This document shows, one piece after another, positions 60,675 through 64,000 of a DNA stretch of 64,000 nt. Position numbers and translations under genes: made by a program. The notes below the pieces were generated by a model. The model saw only the letters and a list, made by a program, of their open reading frames with translations. It did no database searches and was not told where the DNA came from. The stretch is taken from NCBI GenBank assembly GCA_027625915.1, contig JANTQA010000032.1, positions 14,772,001-14,836,000 on the forward strand, written 5' to 3'. Origin of the DNA: Anaeramoeba flamelloides (Eukaryota; Metamonada; Anaeramoebidae). The number at the start of each line of letters is the position of its first letter. Within the stretch, counting starts at the first letter, position 1.

Positions 60675-61138
60675 ATCATTTTGATTATTACTTTATTTAT
60701 TTTTATTTTATTTTTATTTTTTTTTTTTTTTTTATTATTATTGTTGTTATTTGTTAATGGATTTAATTTTATTTTATTTTGCAAAATATTATAAAATTAT
60801 TTATTAGCATTGTTTGTTTTAAATGTTGTAAAAGTAATTTTTTTTTGGATTTAAGTATTCCACTCAATCTAATTTTAACTGAATTAGAATTTTTTATTTG
60901 ACTCATTCACAATTAAATTTCTCAAAAATTCCATAATAAAAATAATTTATCTTTCTCATTATTTTTTGTTTTGAAGATTTTCAAGATTTTGTTTTTTTAT
61001 TTATTTATTTATTTATTGTGAGAAAGAAGTAATTAAAGAAAATTTATCAAATAAAAAATAGAAGAAGAAAAATAATTAAAATGTTTATAAAAAATAATAT
61101 TATCATTTTCATGACCAAATAGAAAATGTTCGCGGTCG
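60675..61138. other. FTHFS 3' flank
   Basis: AT-rich, T-rich tracts at 60715-60733 and elsewhere; probably the 3' UTR and terminator region of FTHFS. Nothing else seen. Confidence 0.5.
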
Positions 61139-61620
61139 TTAGGTTTTCAAGGATTTGAAATAATTGAGTAAAATCCTTGATTTTACTAAATTCTTTATAA
61201 TTCTAGAAAACTGTCATTACCTTCTTTTTAATTTAAGAAATTAAAAGAAAATTTTTGTAATTTCTTTTTATTTCTCAAATCAGAAAAAGGTGACGTTAGG
61301 TTTTCTTGAGTTTTCTGTTTATTGGAAAATCTATAGATTTTCATTAGGTTTTTTGAGTTTTCTATTTATTTGGAAAATCAATAGATTTTAGTTGTTTTTT
61401 TTTTTACTTTAGAAATAAACCGAAAATTTTAATAAATTTTCGGTTTATTTCTAAAGTAAAAAAAAAAAAACGAGAACGCTTCACAAATAAAATAGAAAAC
61501 CTTAAAAAAACCTAGAAGACTTAACAAATAAATAGAAAACCCAAAAAAAAAAAAAAAAAAAAAAAAAAACCAAAACACTTAACAAATAAAACAGAAAACC
61601 TCAAGAAAACCTAGGAACTA
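61139..61620. repeat. foldback repeat with palindromic modules and a 35-bp perfect stem
   Basis: A type 1 palindrome lies at about 61148-61207 (GAGTAAAATCCTTGATTTTAC core). A type 2 hairpin lies at 61395-61429 paired with 61434-61468: eleven T, ACTTTAGAAATAAACCG, AAAATTT, a TAAT loop and the exact inverse. The outer flanks are also inversely related (TAGGTTTTCTTGAGTTTTCT at about 61298 against AGAAAACCTCAAGAAAACCTA near 61594), and the unit is partly duplicated on each side. The right arm includes a 27-base poly-A. Confidence 0.75.
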
Positions 61621-62015
61621 GACGGCACTTGACGACTTGTCCCCAGAATATATACGAGGAGTAAAACCCGATAAAAAGATTATCGATTTAAGATAAAAAT
61701 TCCAAATTCTGTGATTAATAATTGGCATTTTATAACTCTCAAAGTGATGCACCGGGTGCCAGAATTTTTATATTTTATTACTTTTTTGAGTTTTTTTTGT
61801 TTTCACTTTATATTTATTATTTTTTCTTTATTACCTTATCTTTTCTAACCAATATACCAAAAAAAAAAAAAAAAAATTTTTTTATCCATAATAAGGCGCA
61901 ACTAATTTCAATAAAAGGAGGTAATATGATAACAATACATACTTATTTTTATAAAAAAAATATAATTTGAAATTTTCCATCTAATCAAAACAATATCAAT
62001 ATAAATTCTCTATTG

Positions 62016-62047
<32 letters not shown>

Positions 62048-62494
62048 ATTGTAATACCTAAAAAATATCACATAGAATTATTATCTGAAAATTAGAGATA
62101 TTTTTGACATAATACATGAAAAATAAACAAATATATTTATCATTTAGATTTCTTCAACAGCAGAGAATAATTTTGATTATTTGAATTCTTATATAGAATT
62201 TAAAATTAATATACATATTAAAACATAAATGGCATATATTATTTGAAATAACTTCTTTTATTTACTTATTTATTTATTGTGAGAAAGGATTAATCGAAGA
62301 AGATTTAGTAAATAAAAAAGAGAAGAATAAAAATAATTAAAATATTAAAGTAAAAAAATATTATATCATTTAGATGACCAAATTAAAAATTATCCATGTC
62401 CTGAAACAGGAGGAGTAAAAACCCGATAGAATTATTATCTGCAATAAATAAGATTATACAAAAATTGATTAATAAATTGGTATTCCATTGTCCT
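61621..62494. other. intergenic, no supported gene
   Basis: AT-rich with a poly-A run at about 62018-62045. The two stretches 61610-61850 and 62395-62700 share words (GGAGTAAAACCCGATA, TTTTTCTTTATTACCTTA, TTTTCTAACCA), suggesting a diverged direct repeat about 800 bases apart. The open frame at 61722-61970 is not credible. Confidence 0.45.
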
Positions 62495-62560
62495 TGGGTT
62501 TTTTTAATTTGAAAGAATGGAGTAAAATCTCTGATTTTGCTGAATTCTTTTGAATAAAAA
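62495..62560. repeat. type 1 palindromic module
   Basis: TTTGAAAGAATGGAGTAAAATC, a three-base loop region, then GATTTTGCTGAATTCTTTTGAATAA: the same foldback module as at 33840, 34455, 42360, 42450 and 61148. A poly-A run of about 19 follows. Confidence 0.65.
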
Positions 62561-63788
62561 AAAAAAAAAAAAAAACAGACACTGTTCCAAAAAGTGGTGC
62601 ACTATATACCCGAATTTTTATATTTTTTTACTATTTTAGAAATTTTTTATTTTCACATTTTTATTTTCATTTTTTCTTTATTACCTTAAGTTTTCTAACC
62701 ATTAGAGCTTTGATGAAAAATTCTTGACAAGAACAATAAATTTCTTAATTTTAATTAGCCATATTAAAGATTTTTTTGGTATTTTTCCTAAGAATACCAT
62801 TTTTATATACGTTTTTTTCTAAAATTTTTGTTAATTTTTTTTTTCCGTTTGATTCTGATAAATGTATATCTTTCACAATACCAAATAAAGTGATTTATAT
62901 TTTCATAATATTGGGTACAATAATCAAACAACTTATTTTATATTGAAAAATCTGAATAATAATAGAGAATTATAATTAATTTCATAAAAACTCAACTTTT
63001 TAAAAACTATATTTAAAAAAAAACTTTTTCAAACACCTCTTGGATCAAAAGATACAAATAATTTCAAAGGATATGACCATTAAATCTAAAAATTACAAAT
63101 AGTATCCTTAAATGATAGACCTTCTATAATGCCAACCCTTTATTATTGTAGAATGTTTTATTTTTATATTTATTTTTTTGTTTACTCCTCTTTAAACTGC
63201 TGCGTCCTCACATGTTGGGGGTGGGATTGAGTTATTATACTATTTTACATTCATTTCTCAAAAAAAAAATTGTTCTGAAGAAATTAAACAAAAAAATTAC
63301 ATAGTTTCCAAGTTAAAAACACAAAAAAAATTTCCAAATAGATTTTTTAATAAAATTTTCAAAAAAAAATGAATAATTTTAGTGATTTTCAATTCAAATT
63401 TTAAAATATGAAAACAGTTGTAAACTTGTAAAAACACCTGTAAAAAAAAAAATTAGCCAAGCCTGGGGAAATTCTTTGGTGTCTTTAAATTTGAAATAGA
63501 AATTATGAAAATTTAAAATCAAATTTTGGAAGGATCAAAGAAAGGTAAAATTGTGAAAAATTGTTGGAATTGTGAAAATATCCTAGTTTTTTTTATCTAA
63601 AAGAAATTCTCAGTGTGGTTAAATTTAAAAGAGAGAATAAAATATCATCAAGAGGGTTTTAGAGACAATTCCGGTGTTTGTATCTCAAAGCCTCGTCCTT
63701 AATATCTATTTCACTTATCATTTTTTCTTATTCTTTAGTTTTTATATTTTCGTTTTTGGTCAAGGAAAACAAATTTTATAAATCCTGG
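62561..63788. other. 5' flank of the right-edge gene
   Basis: AT-rich, no supported gene. The frame of the right-edge gene is open back to a stop at 63660-63662, with a possible acceptor TTCTTTAG ending at 63738, so an upstream exon is possible. A short less AT-rich patch (63196-63228, CTGCTGCGTCCTCACATG) shows no feature. Confidence 0.45.
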
Positions 63789-64000
63789 ATGAGTTCTAAA
63801 ACTAGATATGACAATGGTTATGATCATTTTTTAAAATTACGTCTCCAGTATCTCAAGTATGTGGAAAAATTAAATATTCTTGGTGAAGAAAAACAAACGT
63901 TCATTCTTAAAAATAAAAAAATACAACAAGAGATTGACAATCTTAAAAACTTTAAAAAGAATTTACAATCATCAATAACAAAAATCCAGCAGTTTGATCA
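63789..64000 (+). CDS. start of a coiled-coil protein, cut by the window edge
   Basis: An ATG at 63789 opens a frame that runs to the last base: MSSKTRYDNGYDHFLKLRLQ, then a heptad-like, Lys/Gln/Leu-rich stretch (YVEKLNILGEEKQT, KNKKIQQEIDNLKNFKKNLQ) typical of an alpha-helical coiled coil. About 70 residues are visible. The family is not recognised. The frame is open upstream of the ATG to 63663 and includes a hydrophobic stretch, so the true start or an upstream exon is uncertain. Confidence 0.6.
   Translation, partial: MSSKTRYDNGYDHFLKLRLQYLKYVEKLNILGEEKQTFILKNKKIQQEIDNLKNFKKNLQSSITKIQQFD

Overview
The window is nuclear DNA from a very AT-rich unicellular eukaryote. The evidence is spliceosomal introns with clear GT...AG ends, a WDR33/Pfs2-type polyadenylation factor, actin, a 20S proteasome alpha subunit, a HOPS/CORVET subunit, a LysM-GRAM-TLDc (OXR1-like) protein and proteins with Asn-, Lys- and Glu-rich low-complexity inserts. 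The style fits an amoeboid or anaerobic protist (Anaeramoeba is a guess, Dictyostelium-like amoebae an alternative); the sequence alone does not settle the lineage. Nothing bacterial, viral, plasmid-like or CRISPR-like was seen.

Layout: HMG-box protein (+, 1654-2211); VPS16 (-, 4824-12461, two exons around a 5.1 kb intron); WDR33/Pfs2 (+, 17053-23292, three exons, first intron 4.4 kb); actin (-, 28277-29401, intronless); LysM-GRAM-TLDc protein (+, 38008-40044); proteasome alpha-2 (+, 43731-45210, first few codons not located); MARK-like pseudokinase (-, 49269-52503, three exons); formate-tetrahydrofolate ligase (+, 58340-60674, two exons); and the start of a coiled-coil protein running off the right edge (+, from 63789). 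That is nine genes in 64 kb, which is sparse. All eight complete 3' ends use TAA. Introns end mostly in TAG and often have a T-rich stretch just inside the donor.

The long gaps and the two giant introns hold non-autonomous transposon-like elements and foldbacks rather than genes: a 426-bp element with 68/69-matching terminal inverted repeats inside the pseudokinase intron plus a decayed second copy; two tandem 700-bp elements with CACTACAAGG ends inside the VPS16 intron; a 475-bp mariner-like element nested in another repeat; a TTAA-flanked 560-bp foldback; a 269-bp foldback in the WDR33 intron; three dispersed repeat families (called A, B and C here); and a recurring palindromic module in at least five places.

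The genes are unrelated housekeeping functions (chromatin, endolysosomal tethering, mRNA 3' processing, cytoskeleton, oxidative-stress/V-ATPase-type TLDc function, proteolysis, one-carbon metabolism), so no operon-like logic is expected. The most unusual protein is the MARK-like kinase: its UBA and KA1 tail are retained but the catalytic Asp, the DFG Asp and the glycine loop are lost. I found no convincing new multi-gene system. The best candidates for undescribed biology are the pseudokinase, the giant repeat-filled introns and the repeat families.
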